The notes under the pieces were generated by a model. The model made no database searches. It saw nothing but the letters and a program-made list of their open reading frames with translations, and was not told the DNA's origin. From the NCBI RefSeq assembly GCF_021596505.1, contig NZ_PJIZ01000021.1, positions 1 through 56,318 of the forward strand: a stretch of 56,318 bases of DNA, read 5' to 3'. Source of the stretch: Nostoc sp. CMAA1605. Its GTDB lineage: Bacteria; Cyanobacteriota; Cyanobacteriia; Cyanobacteriales; Nostocaceae. The position numbers and the translations under genes were made by a program. Shown here piece after piece: positions 18,262 through 26,994 of this stretch (its first letter is position 1; each line of letters starts with the position of its first letter).

Positions 18262-18354
18262 TGACTCAAAACTCAGCACCGGCTAAACGCCGCGCTACCG
18301 CTAACAGCACTCAACACTCAAAACTCAGCACTCAGCACTCAACACTCAGCACTT
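18262..18354. repeat. Short tandem repeats (ACTCAGC/ACTCAAA units)
   Basis: Repeated ACTCAGC, ACTCAAC and ACTCAAA heptamers, interrupted by a CGGCTAAACGCCGCGC block, fill the space right up to the YeeE stop codon. STRR family, not a CRISPR array: there are no unique spacers. Confidence 0.85.
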
Positions 18355-19542
18355 TCAACTTAGATGAAACAAAGGACGTAGCTTAATACCAATTGCAGTA
18401 CCTAACAAAGCGCAAATGATCCACACCCAACCATGTAGGCTAGTGGAAGCAATGGCACTGAAAAAGGCACTGACATTACATCCGAAGGCAGTAAAAGCAC
18501 CATAACCCATGATTAAACCACCAATCACTTGAGCAAAAATTTTTGATGGGCTAACTTGAGTTTGTGGCGTAAGTTTTCCGGCTAAGGCGGCTGCTAATAA
18601 TGCACCCAAGATAATACCCAAATTCATCACAGATGTTACATCTGCAAATACGCTATCGGACAAGGCTGTATCGCCATCCCAAAATTGACTTGTGGAGGGA
18701 TTCCAACCTAAAACTGTGGCAATTTTGGCTGTCCACAAAGCAAAGCCCCAGGTAATCCGCCAAGGTTCGCCAGAAATTATCAGGGTGAGCCAGTTAAGTA
18801 CAGCTAAGGCTATTCCTCCTGTAAATATTGACCAAGAGCCAGATAAAAATCCTAAGCTTAAGGGTGAGGGAGGTTCTGTTGATGCTGGTTTGCTGGTTTG
18901 ACTCCACAACCATAGCAACCCTGCTAACAACAGTAGAATTCCTAACTGTAGAACTACTGCACCTGTCCAACCCAGAGTTTCGCCTAAGACGATGGGTTCA
19001 GTCTTGGGTAAACTAGCCCAGAGGTGTCTAGTTAAACTAGCCCAAAATGCTCCTAGACAAAAGGTGAGCAAGGTGATAAGCATAGTGTAACTACCACCAC
19101 CGATTGTATAAAGTGTACCGCAACCACAAGCACCACCTAATTGCATTCCTATGCCAAAAACGAATGCACCGATCGCGCCTGATATACCCACAGGAGCGAT
19201 CGCACCTGTAACTTCTTGACCAAAAACCTTTCCAGCAGCTAACGCTGGTGCAAATAATACAGTCGCGATCGCTAACATCAACAACTGGGCGTATATTCCT
19301 CGCGCATCCCTGTTTAACAGTAGTTTACGGTATGCAGAAGCAAAACCAAAACTAGAATGATAAAGGCTCATACCCAATAAACCACCGATGAGAAATAATA
19401 CACTTTGTCGCCAGCCATATTCACTCAAGAAAACTGCTCCGGCTGTCAAAGTGAATAATGCGATCGCCACAATTAATTTTTGCGGTTTAGGTGGTAATAA
19501 GCGGGATTCTGATGGAAGTATATTGTCCACACCACTACTCAT
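18355..19542 (-). CDS. YeeE/YedE (TsuA)-family sulfur-compound transporter
   Basis: About 395 aa of polytopic membrane protein with two related halves and roughly nine hydrophobic segments. The conserved cysteine motifs are GGACGCGTLYTIGGG (first half) and AFGCNVSAFFSAIASTSLHGW (second half). In characterised YeeE (TsuA) such cysteines relay thiosulfate through the membrane. The start is placed at ATG 19542; the longer frame would translate an AATTCGC repeat tract. No TusA-like yeeD gene is adjacent, but an exported rhodanese lies 600 nt upstream on the same strand. Probable role: import of thiosulfate or a similar sulfur species through the cytoplasmic membrane. Confidence 0.88.
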   Translation of the reverse strand: MSSGVDNILPSESRLLPPKPQKLIVAIALFTLTAGAVFLSEYGWRQSVLFLIGGLLGMSLYHSSFGFASAYRKLLLNRDARGIYAQLLMLAIATVLFAPALAAGKVFGQEVTGAIAPVGISGAIGAFVFGIGMQLGGACGCGTLYTIGGGSYTMLITLLTFCLGAFWASLTRHLWASLPKTEPIVLGETLGWTGAVVLQLGILLLLAGLLWLWSQTSKPASTEPPSPLSLGFLSGSWSIFTGGIALAVLNWLTLIISGEPWRITWGFALWTAKIATVLGWNPSTSQFWDGDTALSDSVFADVTSVMNLGIILGALLAAALAGKLTPQTQVSPSKIFAQVIGGLIMGYGAFTAFGCNVSAFFSAIASTSLHGWVWIICALLGTAIGIKLRPLFHLS

Positions 19543-19555
19543 AAAACAACTCATA

Positions 19556-19783
19556 CCAATTCGCAATTCGCAATTCGCAATTGATAAATCCTGACTTGAC
19601 AAGGTTTTCTGGGTTTGGATCTGTATCAGAATTTTAGTGAATTGGTATCACAATTAGTCTGATATCGAATTGGGATAGGTAGTATTGTTGCGAGATTCTG
19701 GAATACCCTAAGAATCTAGGCTTTTAATCCAAAATCCAAAACTTGTACTGAGCTTGTCGAAGTATCCAAAATCCAAAATTGGT
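19556..19783. repeat. Short tandem repeats upstream of yeeE-like gene
   Basis: Two STRR tracts: AATTCGC units at 19556-19582 and AATCCAAA-type units at about 19726-19780. The latter flank a GTACTGAGCTTGTCGAAGT block that is itself a dispersed repeat. Nothing else is recognised between 19543 and 19800. Confidence 0.75.
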
Positions 19784-19798
19784 ATGAGCCAGATTTAG

Positions 19799-19834
19799 CT
19801 AAAACCCAACGTGGAAAAAATACATCGTTGGGTT
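19799..19834 (-). terminator. Terminator of the rhodanese/small-peptide operon
   Basis: AACCCAACG (19803-19811) and CGTTGGGTT (19826-19834) form a 9-bp stem. Read on the minus strand it is followed by TTTT, about 70 nt past the small-peptide stop. Confidence 0.5.
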
Positions 19835-19905
19835 GGTTGTATTGCGATCGCTTGATCAGTTTTTCTCAAAAATCAAATGGAATACCTATCCCTTCTTTTG
19901 AGACA

Positions 19906-20079
19906 TTAAACTCTGGAGGTGTTTTTGTCTTGGTCTGTGGTTTGAGTATCTTTACTTCGTCTACAAGCTACCAAACTTTCCTGATCAGAATTATTCATAG
20001 ATTGATTAGCTTGGAGAGTATCTACGATGCCGAAGCTAGTCAATAACACAGCCAAAGATAACATTGCAAATTTCATCAT
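19906..20079 (-). CDS. Small exported peptide of unknown function
   Basis: 57 aa from the ATG at 20079 (GAGG 6 nt upstream). The N-terminus is a typical signal peptide: Met-Met-Lys, then hydrophobic FAMLSLAVLLTSFGIV, and a plausible cleavage near LQA-NQS. The mature part is about 30 residues, polar, with a single Cys (VACRRSKDTQTTDQDKN). It starts 53 nt after the rhodanese gene on the same strand and shares its terminator, so it is likely co-expressed. No family was recognised. A lone Cys in a secreted peptide beside a sulfurtransferase could be a sulfur acceptor, but this is speculation. Confidence 0.55.
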   Translation of the reverse strand: MMKFAMLSLAVLLTSFGIVDTLQANQSMNNSDQESLVACRRSKDTQTTDQDKNTSRV

Positions 20080-20132
20080 TTTTATCCTCATCAGTTGCCA
20101 AGAATACTAATATTCAACGGTCTTATAAACAT

Positions 20133-21095
20133 CTAACTTACCTGTTCGGGGCCAGTAGCTACGGGTAGGTCTGATTGAGTGCTGTACTCAGTCCAAGAAC
20201 CTTCATACACTCGTACTTTGGGATAACCCAGCAAATGCTTTAACACCACATATTGCAGAGTTGCTTCCCTTCCTGTACTACAACTAACGATGATGTCATC
20301 AGCCGGAGTAATTTTTTTGTCAGCCAGGATTTTTTTGATTTCCTCTAAAGATTTCAGTTTGTGAGGATTTTGAGCATCTGTAAAGGTCGGCCAAGGGATA
20401 TTGCGCGCCCCAGGAATATGCCCATTCCGTAACCAAATCTTTTCCTTCCCTTGGAATAAATCTGCCGGTCTGGGGTCGATGAAGGTAACGCCTTTTTTCC
20501 CAATCAGTTTTCTGACATCGTTTAATGAAACACGCACAGCAGGGTTATCTTTAACTGTGAATTTACCCACTTTATATTGAGGAAATTCTTTAGTTACTGA
20601 TAGTGATGCGGCTTCGTAACCTGTGTAGCCACCATCCAACACAGCTATGTCTTTGACTCCAGACCGTTCTAGCAAATAAGCCACCATCGTCGCGCCTAGT
20701 ACGTCTCTAGCGTCGGAGTAAACGAGGACACGACTGTTATTGGTAACTCCTGAATTAGCAAATATTTGACCTAATTTCTGATTTTCCCAATATTGCACCG
20801 GTAGACCTTCTCTGGGGCCACGAAAGGCTGTATCAGCAATATTCACTGCTCCAGGTAGGTGTCCATCGATATAGTCTAGAGGTAAATTTCTCACATCTAG
20901 AATTCTCAGGTTGGAATCTTTGGCATTCTCTGCTACCCAATTAGGCGAAACGAACTGAATCTTAGCCGCAGATGTAGCTCCCCACACTGGTAAATGCAGT
21001 ATGGGAGTGATGAATAAACAAGCACAAATTGCTAGGCCTAAAGCAAACAGTTTATTCTGCTTCCACTTTGCCCAGAAAAATTTCCGTATCTTCAT
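20133..21095 (-). CDS. Exported two-domain rhodanese (thiosulfate sulfurtransferase)
   Basis: 320 aa. An N-terminal signal sequence or anchor (LFALGLAICACLFITPILHLPVWGA) is followed by two rhodanese domains. The first (about residues 45-150) has LRILDVRNLPLDYIDGHLPGAVNI but no active-site Cys in its loop (SDARDVLG). The second (about 185-310) has FIDPRPADLFQG, GHIPGARNIPW and the active loop SCSTGREATLQY with Cys272. Such enzymes transfer sulfane sulfur from thiosulfate or persulfides to thiols or cyanide. Location is outside the cytoplasmic membrane. It fits with the YeeE-type importer and the persulfide dioxygenase fusion nearby in a thiosulfate/persulfide pathway. Confidence 0.9.
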   Translation of the reverse strand: MKIRKFFWAKWKQNKLFALGLAICACLFITPILHLPVWGATSAAKIQFVSPNWVAENAKDSNLRILDVRNLPLDYIDGHLPGAVNIADTAFRGPREGLPVQYWENQKLGQIFANSGVTNNSRVLVYSDARDVLGATMVAYLLERSGVKDIAVLDGGYTGYEAASLSVTKEFPQYKVGKFTVKDNPAVRVSLNDVRKLIGKKGVTFIDPRPADLFQGKEKIWLRNGHIPGARNIPWPTFTDAQNPHKLKSLEEIKKILADKKITPADDIIVSCSTGREATLQYVVLKHLLGYPKVRVYEGSWTEYSTQSDLPVATGPEQVS

Positions 21096-21482
21096 GATTG
21101 TTGTTAGTGGCTATATATTCCAAGCGAAACTCGCCAGATGTTAAGTCACATCTAGTAGTTAAAATACTCTAAGCCGAGCGATAAACAGGATTTTACATTT
21201 ATGTATATAAGCATTCCACATATACAAGCGGAATACAAGTGCTATGAATGCCGAAGCTGTAGTTAGAGGTATAAATATCCAATATAGTAACAATAGGTAT
21301 TTATAATAATTACTGGTGCTAAATATAAGGACAAGCTATAAATTCTCAAGAGATGGTAGTATTTTGCTGAGAAAGTGGAAGGAAGAGGGAAAAAGCGATC
21401 GCTAATTTTTTTGGTAGGGAATGAATCATAGAAAACTTCCCCAACCAAAAATGAGCATTCGTTAATGAAGGTGAGTTTTGAA
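21096..21482. other. Intergenic region, no gene seen
   Basis: About 390 nt between the rhodanese start and the stop of the HAD gene. It contains a HIP1 site and an imperfect hairpin (TTGGTAGGGAA with TTCCCCAACCAA, 21411-21449). A short minus-strand frame (21263-21448) has no ribosome binding site and an implausible composition. Confidence 0.5.
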
Positions 21483-22130
21483 CTAAATCAGTAATCTAGC
21501 AATCTCATCTGGAGTACGTGCAATCAAATCAGCACCATAAGTTATTAATTCTTCCTCAGTTCCGTAGCCGTAGGTAACACCAATTGCAGTTACGCCGTTA
21601 TGTTTAGCTCCGATCATATCGTGAGAGCGATCGCCTACCATCACCACATTAGTAGGTTCAAGATTTTCTGCAAGCAAAATGTAATTAATTAAGTCACTTT
21701 TTACACTGCGAGTTCCATCCAGTTCACTGCCGTAAACGTAATTAAAAAATGAGGATAATCTAAAATGATCGATGATACGGGTAGCATAAATATGTGGTTT
21801 AGAAGTGGCAACAAAGGTTTGATAACCAGCGAGGCGAATAGCTTCTAGGGTTTCTACAATTTGGGGATAAAGAGAATTTTCAAATAATCCAATTGTGGCA
21901 AAGCGATGACGATATAGTGAAATTGCTTGTGCTAAAACTGTCTCCTCTGAAGTGTTTAATAACTGGGAAAAACTATCTTTGATTGGAGGCCCGATGCACC
22001 AATCTAATTTATCTGCATCGGGTGGACTGTGACCAAGTTCTGATATAGCAAATTGAATACAGCGAGTAATGCCAAGTTTGGGATCTGTTAAAGTCCCATC
22101 TAAATCAAACAAAATAACAGAGGCATACAT
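21483..22130 (-). CDS. HAD-family phosphatase (Gph/phosphoglycolate phosphatase-like)
   Basis: 215 aa with HAD motif I DLDGTLTD (Asp9, Asp11), motif II in FVATSK, a conserved Lys near residue 140 in VKSDLI, and motif III VGDRSHDMIGAKHNG. The helical cap (residues ~15-80) places it in subfamily I with phosphoglycolate phosphatases and pyrophosphatase PpaX-like enzymes. Single gene in its strand block. The substrate is a small phosphorylated metabolite, perhaps 2-phosphoglycolate; it cannot be specified. No link to sulfur metabolism is visible beyond location. Confidence 0.85.
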   Translation of the reverse strand: MYASVILFDLDGTLTDPKLGITRCIQFAISELGHSPPDADKLDWCIGPPIKDSFSQLLNTSEETVLAQAISLYRHRFATIGLFENSLYPQIVETLEAIRLAGYQTFVATSKPHIYATRIIDHFRLSSFFNYVYGSELDGTRSVKSDLINYILLAENLEPTNVVMVGDRSHDMIGAKHNGVTAIGVTYGYGTEEELITYGADLIARTPDEIARLLI

Positions 22131-22384
22131 ATTTAAATACTACAAGCTAGTTGTTACTTAAACCCAATACCAATTTACTTGATGAGCGATCGCTTCCTGA
22201 AATAAACTATTCCCTCAAGTGAGAACCATAAAAATATTTGATTAATCAAAAATGATATTCTATGCTAATAGAAGTAAGATTAATTAGCGACCATATATTG
22301 AGTAATAGAAATAACTAGAATTACTTAGAGTAAAAATATTTCTCTAATTCAGGAACATCATTTAGTGATAGATGTCAAGATAAG

Positions 22385-22413
22385 TTGACATTTGTATTGG
22401 AGGGTTTTGATAT
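22385..22413 (+). promoter_or_regulatory. Candidate sigma-70-type promoter of the FAD/persulfide dioxygenase gene
   Basis: TTGACA (22385-22390), a 17-nt spacer and TGATAT (22408-22413), 233 nt before the ATG at 22647. The -35 box is one arm of a TGTCAA/TTGACA inverted repeat with a 6-nt loop. The rest of the 22131-22646 gap is A+T-rich and holds no gene. Confidence 0.35.
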
Positions 22414-22646
22414 TGTTAAGCAGTTGCAAATAAGATCATCAGAAAAAATAGTATTTAATTTCGGAATTAAACAAAAATCCTGCATCGAGATGCTTATCTC
22501 GTTAGAGTTTTACCAATCAGCAAGAATATACCCCTTTTAGCATCGTCTAACGGGTATTTATATTTGTTTAATTTATCAAGCATAGATATTAGACATTTAT
22601 CTGCAATAAATTGATTTCATAGACACAAAGTTATTGCAGATAACTT

Positions 22647-24797
22647 ATGTACGAAAATATTTTCAGCCAAACTTATCCTGATGCGATCGCTATCATTGGC
22701 GGTGGTGTTAGTGGTTCTTTAGTCGCAGCAAATTTACTCCGAAAAGCAAGTACACCACTGGTAATTAAGTTAATTGAACGTAGACCAGAAATCGGTAAAG
22801 GTGTGGCTTATAGTACATTAGTTGATGGTCATTTGTTGAATGTACCAGCAGGTCGGATGAGTGCTTTTGCTGATCAACCAGAACATTTTTTAAACTGGTT
22901 GCATACACATGGCTATTCACAAGTCACTGCATCAACATATGTACAGCGTCGAATTTATGGGAAATATATCCAAGCAATTCTTCACACAGCAGAAGCAAAT
23001 GCAGTCGATGGGGTGCGATTAGAGAGGATTTTTGATGAAGCGATCGCCATTACCACAACTGATGATTTAGCTACCATCTATCTACAAAGCGGACAGTATT
23101 TATCTGTGCAGAAAGTCGTACTAGCTTTAGGGAATTTTTCTGCATCTTCACCACAGCCAATAGCCTCTTTAGGACACCATCACCCCCATGTGAGAGATGC
23201 TTGGTCTAATGATGCGATTTCTCACCTCAATTCAGATGATACGATTTTGCTAGTTGGAACAGGTCTAACAATGGTTGATCTAGTTGTATCCTTACATCAA
23301 CAAGGATTTAAAGGCAAGATTCACGCTGTTTCCCGCCACGGATTAAAGCCTCAGTCTCACAAACTCACAACCTCTTATCCAGCATTTATTGATTTAGATA
23401 CTGCACCAAAAACTGTACGAAGATTACTAAACTTAGTCCGCAAAGAAATACAAACAGCTTCGACTCAAGGACAAGACTGGCGTGCAGTGATCGATGCACT
23501 TCGTCCAATTCTACAACCGCTTTGGCAAATATTACCACTGCAAGAACAGCAGCGATTTTTACGCCACATCAAAACTTACTGGGAAGTCCATCGTCACCGG
23601 ATTGCAGAGGAGATTGACGAGTTACTCAATACCATTGTTCAGACTAGTCAACTTACTTATGATGCTGGCCAAATTCAAACTTGTCGGGAAGTAGAAAACG
23701 GTATTGATGTCACGATTAAAGCACGAAGAACAGGCGAAAATATCGTTTTGCGAGTGAATAGAATTATTAACTGTACAGGTGCAAATTGTAACTATCGGAG
23801 ATTACAACATCCATTAATTGCTAGTTTGCAAGAACAACGTCTGATGCGTCCTCACCCGCTATCAATTGGGATTGATACTGCTAGCAATGGTGCTTTGATT
23901 GATGCTGAAGGTAAGGTTTCGCAACAGCTATACACACTAGGAACACCACGTAAAGGAAATCTCTGGGAAAGCACAGCTGTTCCTGAAATTCGCACCCAAG
24001 CTGCGAATTTGACACAAGAGTTACTGCAATCCTTCAACCACAAACCCTACACTAACAATCTGGTACACGAGTTATTCAAACCGACTATGCTATTTCGTCA
24101 ACTCTTTGATAAAGAATCGAGTACCTATACTTACCTAATTGGTGATGCAGCCACTAAAGCCGCTATCTTAGTAGATCCTGTTTTAGAACTAGTCGAACGT
24201 GACTTGCAAATACTAAGAGAAATGGGATTAACTCTGCATTACTGCTTAGAAACTCATGTTCATGCTGACCATATAACTGGAGCAGGCCAACTGCGACAAT
24301 ATACAGGATGTGTAAATATCTTTCCTGAGAATGCTGATGTTGTGGGCGCAGATGGCTACATCCGTGATGGGGAAATCTTACAACTAGGTAGCGTCAAAAT
24401 ACAAGCGATCGCTACCCCAGGTCATACAGATAGCCATATGGCTTACTTAATCAATGGGACTCATTTATTAACTGGAGATGCTTTATTAATTCGGGGTTGT
24501 GGACGTACAGACTTTCAAAGTGGTGACGCGGGATTGCTATACGATGTCATCACACAAAAGCTGTTTACCCTTCCTGATGAAACCTTCGTCTATCCTGGCC
24601 ACGACTACCAAGGACGTACTGTCTCTACTATTGGCGGTGAAAAACGTTGCAATCCCCGGTTTGTTGGACGTAGCCGCCACCAGTTCATTGAATTGATGAA
24701 AAGTTTAAACTTACCTTATCCTCAAAAGATGTCAGAAGCTTTACCCGCAAATAAGCATGGGGGCAAAATTGTAGTAACCCTAGACTATCAAATCTAG
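22647..24797 (+). CDS. FAD/NAD(P)-binding oxidoreductase fused to ETHE1-type persulfide dioxygenase
   Basis: 716 aa in two parts. Residues ~10-470 form a FAD/NAD(P)-binding protein: AIIGGGVSGSLVAANLL dinucleotide motif near the N-terminus, GKGVAYST, HLLNVPAGRMSAF, a second motif LLVGTGLTMVDLVVSL (~residue 205) and NCTGANCNYRRL. Residues ~474-716 form a metallo-beta-lactamase-fold persulfide dioxygenase: iron ligands in THVHADH (His537, His539, Asp541, His542), PGHTDSH, GDALLIRGCGRTDFQ and PGHDYQG. ETHE1 enzymes oxidise glutathione persulfide to sulfite. The fusion suggests that flavin-dependent persulfide formation or sulfide oxidation feeds the dioxygenase directly. There is no signal peptide, so it is cytosolic. 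Confidence 0.9.
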   Translation: MYENIFSQTYPDAIAIIGGGVSGSLVAANLLRKASTPLVIKLIERRPEIGKGVAYSTLVDGHLLNVPAGRMSAFADQPEHFLNWLHTHGYSQVTASTYVQRRIYGKYIQAILHTAEANAVDGVRLERIFDEAIAITTTDDLATIYLQSGQYLSVQKVVLALGNFSASSPQPIASLGHHHPHVRDAWSNDAISHLNSDDTILLVGTGLTMVDLVVSLHQQGFKGKIHAVSRHGLKPQSHKLTTSYPAFIDLDTAPKTVRRLLNLVRKEIQTASTQGQDWRAVIDALRPILQPLWQILPLQEQQRFLRHIKTYWEVHRHRIAEEIDELLNTIVQTSQLTYDAGQIQTCREVENGIDVTIKARRTGENIVLRVNRIINCTGANCNYRRLQHPLIASLQEQRLMRPHPLSIGIDTASNGALIDAEGKVSQQLYTLGTPRKGNLWESTAVPEIRTQAANLTQELLQSFNHKPYTNNLVHELFKPTMLFRQLFDKESSTYTYLIGDAATKAAILVDPVLELVERDLQILREMGLTLHYCLETHVHADHITGAGQLRQYTGCVNIFPENADVVGADGYIRDGEILQLGSVKIQAIATPGHTDSHMAYLINGTHLLTGDALLIRGCGRTDFQSGDAGLLYDVITQKLFTLPDETFVYPGHDYQGRTVSTIGGEKRCNPRFVGRSRHQFIELMKSLNLPYPQKMSEALPANKHGGKIVVTLDYQI

Positions 24798-24826
24798 GGT
24801 GTAGGCTTTTCCAGCTACACACCCTA
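24795..24826 (+). terminator. Hairpin overlapping the end of the fusion gene
   Basis: TAGGGTGTAG, starting at the stop codon, pairs with CTACACACCCTA with a 2-nt bulge. No T-run follows, but the gene downstream is convergent, so a transcription stop is expected here. Confidence 0.4.
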
Positions 24827-24854
24827 TCAATAGTTATCTTGGCTAGAACTCAGA

Positions 24855-25247
24855 TTAAGTCTTAAATTTTTCATCCACCGGGATTCGATAACCGTTAGCG
24901 AGACGATTAGTCATGTTGGCGGTAGCCACTATGGCCATTAATTCCCCAAACATTGTTTCATTCATACCTTTAGCATATCCCGCAGCCGTATGTGAAGCAA
25001 TGCAATACTCACAGCTATTAGTGACGCTGACTGCAATATAAATTAATTCCCGCACCAACGGATCGAGTTCTCCAGGACTAGTCATCACTTCTTTGACCGC
25101 CTGCCATGTTCGTTGTAAGGTAGGGGGATGATTGGCTAAAGCTTTCCAAAAGTTGTTAATTTCGTCAGTCTTACGTGTAGCCCGAATGTCATCATATACA
25201 GCCCGGACTTCATCACTACTATCTTCGTACTCAATTAACTTTGTCAT
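24855..25247 (-). CDS. Carboxymuconolactone decarboxylase/AhpD-like protein
   Basis: 130-aa alpha-helical protein with the AhpD-type redox motif CEYCIASH (Cys79, Cys82, His86), preceded by ELIYIAVSV. Members with this CxxC...H motif act as thiol peroxidase-like antioxidants rather than as true carboxymuconolactone decarboxylases. It has its own upstream region: a terminator at 25354-25396 separates it from the SDR gene, so it may be a separate transcript. Its role here might be thiol or peroxide protection during sulfur oxidation (inference). Confidence 0.88.
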   Translation of the reverse strand: MTKLIEYEDSSDEVRAVYDDIRATRKTDEINNFWKALANHPPTLQRTWQAVKEVMTSPGELDPLVRELIYIAVSVTNSCEYCIASHTAAGYAKGMNETMFGELMAIVATANMTNRLANGYRIPVDEKFKT

Positions 25248-25353
25248 TGCACTAAGAATAAACTATGTTTTGTCCTTAGATAATTTAATACATATCTGCT
25301 AGAGATGAATATTCAACTTAAATTTCCATAGCAATCATCAATCAATTCCAAAC

Positions 25354-25396
25354 AAAAAGATACTCAATTTATTAAATAAGTTGGGTATCTTTTTGT
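25354..25396 (-). terminator. Terminator of the 6PGDH-HAD-SDR operon
   Basis: CAAAAAGATAC...CAA and TTG...GTATCTTTTTG form a long stem with one mismatch around a ~13-nt loop. It is followed by Ts in either direction but lies just past the SDR stop (25416) on the minus strand. Confidence 0.75.
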
Positions 25397-25415
25397 GAAT
25401 ATTTGTAATTAATAT

Positions 25416-26216
25416 TTAAACACCAGGAGTAGTACCGCCATCAACCAAAATTTCTGCCCCAGTGATGGAAGCAGCTAGATCAGAAACTAAAAATAAAGCT
25501 AGATTGGCAATTTCCTCTGGTTTCACAATTTTACCCAAAGGTATCGCTTTTAATGATTCTGCCTTAATTTCTTCTACACTGACACCACGGGCTTGAGCAT
25601 TTTGTTCTGCCAAACGTTCGGCGCGTTCAGTACCAGTTAAACCAGGAGAGATAGCATTAATCCGAATATTGTACTGGGCTAACTCTTTAGAAATTCCGCG
25701 TGTGAAATTTAATAAAGCCGCATTAGTTGTACCGCCAGGGAGGAAGTTCGGGCGGGGTGTGCGTCCTGCACCACCAATAATGTTGACAATTCGCCCATCA
25801 CGCTGATTTTTTTGATGTGAGACAACTGCTCTAACTAATCGGATATAGCCCAATAATTTCAGATTCCACGCATCTAAAAAAGCCTCATCACTTAATTCCA
25901 AAAAAGACCCGGCACGGGCTGAACCAGCATTATTAATTAAAATATCAATCTGACCAAATTGTGTCAAAGTTGTAGAAACTATTTGTTCAATACTTTCTGC
26001 TTGAGTCAGATCAGCACTAATAGAAATTACCTTAGCACCTGAAGTGGGTAATGATTGGATGTCAAGTACAGCTTGCTCCAATCTTTCTGGATTGCGCGCC
26101 GCAATTACTACATTTACACCCTCACTATAAAGAGCTTTGGCTGTAGCTAATCCAATTCCTGCACTGCCGCCTGTGACAATTGCGGTTTTCCCTGATAGGT
26201 TAAGTTCTAAGCTCAT
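25416..26216 (-). CDS. Divergent short-chain dehydrogenase/reductase lacking the YxxxK motif
   Basis: 266 aa with a clear SDR cofactor site, TGGSAGIG (residues 15-22), the NNAG motif (ILINNAGSARAGSF) and the C-terminal ISPGLTGTERAE and GAEILVDGGTTPG elements. The catalytic region is unusual. After IIGGAGRTPRPNF, the position of the normal YxxxK is GGTTNAALLNF, so the catalytic Tyr, Lys and the upstream Ser all seem to be replaced. The protein may therefore bind NAD(P) without classical SDR chemistry, or use other residues. It is the third gene of an operon with a 6PGDH-like dehydrogenase and a HAD phosphatase. Confidence 0.88.
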   Translation of the reverse strand: MSLELNLSGKTAIVTGGSAGIGLATAKALYSEGVNVVIAARNPERLEQAVLDIQSLPTSGAKVISISADLTQAESIEQIVSTTLTQFGQIDILINNAGSARAGSFLELSDEAFLDAWNLKLLGYIRLVRAVVSHQKNQRDGRIVNIIGGAGRTPRPNFLPGGTTNAALLNFTRGISKELAQYNIRINAISPGLTGTERAERLAEQNAQARGVSVEEIKAESLKAIPLGKIVKPEEIANLALFLVSDLAASITGAEILVDGGTTPGV

Positions 26217-26296
26217 CTAAATTTTCCTCAAAATGTGATTTTGAAAATAGCGATCGCAATCTAGTTAATCTTTGTACTCTTAGCAAAATGTTGATT

Positions 26297-26941
26297 TTAC
26301 TGTTCTAACAGTTTCAGTAGTAATCTCATGTCATTAAATACAACAGATGCACCAACTGCTTTTAGTTGTTCTGGTTTAGTCACTTCTGCATAACCAAACA
26401 CTGTCATAGCTGCATCAACTCCTGCTCTTACACCTACAGGTGTATCTTCAATAACTACACATTCATGTGGATAAAAACCCATTTTTTCTGCCGCATATAA
26501 AAATACATCTGGATAGGGTTTGCTACGTGCTACTGCTGTCGCACTAAATATTTTTCCAGAGAAATAAGGCAGTAAATCTGTTGCAATTAAAGCTTGATTT
26601 ATCCAATTATGGTTACTATTGGAAGCAACACAATAAGGAATATTTAGTTTGCCTAGAACATCATGTATCCCTTGTACGGGTTGCAAATCTGTTGAAAATG
26701 CTTGCATTGTACGCTGCTCAAACTCACTAGCAAAGTTCTCTGGTGGAGATTTACCAAGCATATTTTTCACTATTTCTAAGCATATAGACATAGATGCGCC
26801 GAGAAAGATATCAAACACCTCTTCCCAAGTCAGAAATAGTCCTAATTCGTTGAGCATTTCCAACAAAATAGTATTGGCAATTCTTTCACTATCTATGAGA
26901 ACACCATCACAATCGAAAATAACTAACTTTATTTTGTCCAT
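26297..26941 (-). CDS. HAD-family phosphatase/phosphomutase-like
   Basis: About 214 aa with DCDGVLIDSE (motif I, nucleophile Asp), VASNSN (motif II), SKPYPDVFLYAAEKMG (motif III Lys) and VIEDTPVGVRAGVDAAM (motif IV). This is the beta-phosphoglucomutase/sugar-phosphatase type with a helical cap. ATG 26941 is chosen over an in-frame TTG four codons upstream. It is the middle gene of a three-gene operon (41 nt after the 6PGDH-like gene, 80 nt before SDR). Substrate unknown; together the three genes suggest catabolism of a phosphorylated hydroxy-acid or sugar-like carbon skeleton. Confidence 0.85.
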   Translation of the reverse strand: MDKIKLVIFDCDGVLIDSERIANTILLEMLNELGLFLTWEEVFDIFLGASMSICLEIVKNMLGKSPPENFASEFEQRTMQAFSTDLQPVQGIHDVLGKLNIPYCVASNSNHNWINQALIATDLLPYFSGKIFSATAVARSKPYPDVFLYAAEKMGFYPHECVVIEDTPVGVRAGVDAAMTVFGYAEVTKPEQLKAVGASVVFNDMRLLLKLLEQ

Positions 26942-26994
26942 GAATTTACACAAAATTGATAGCTTAAAGATTGCATAGGTATAACCAGCCTGGC

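Noticed and set aside
21263..21448. 61-codon minus-strand frame in the gap right of the rhodanese gene
   Set aside because: No ribosome binding site, odd composition, overlaps a hairpin and a HIP1 site.
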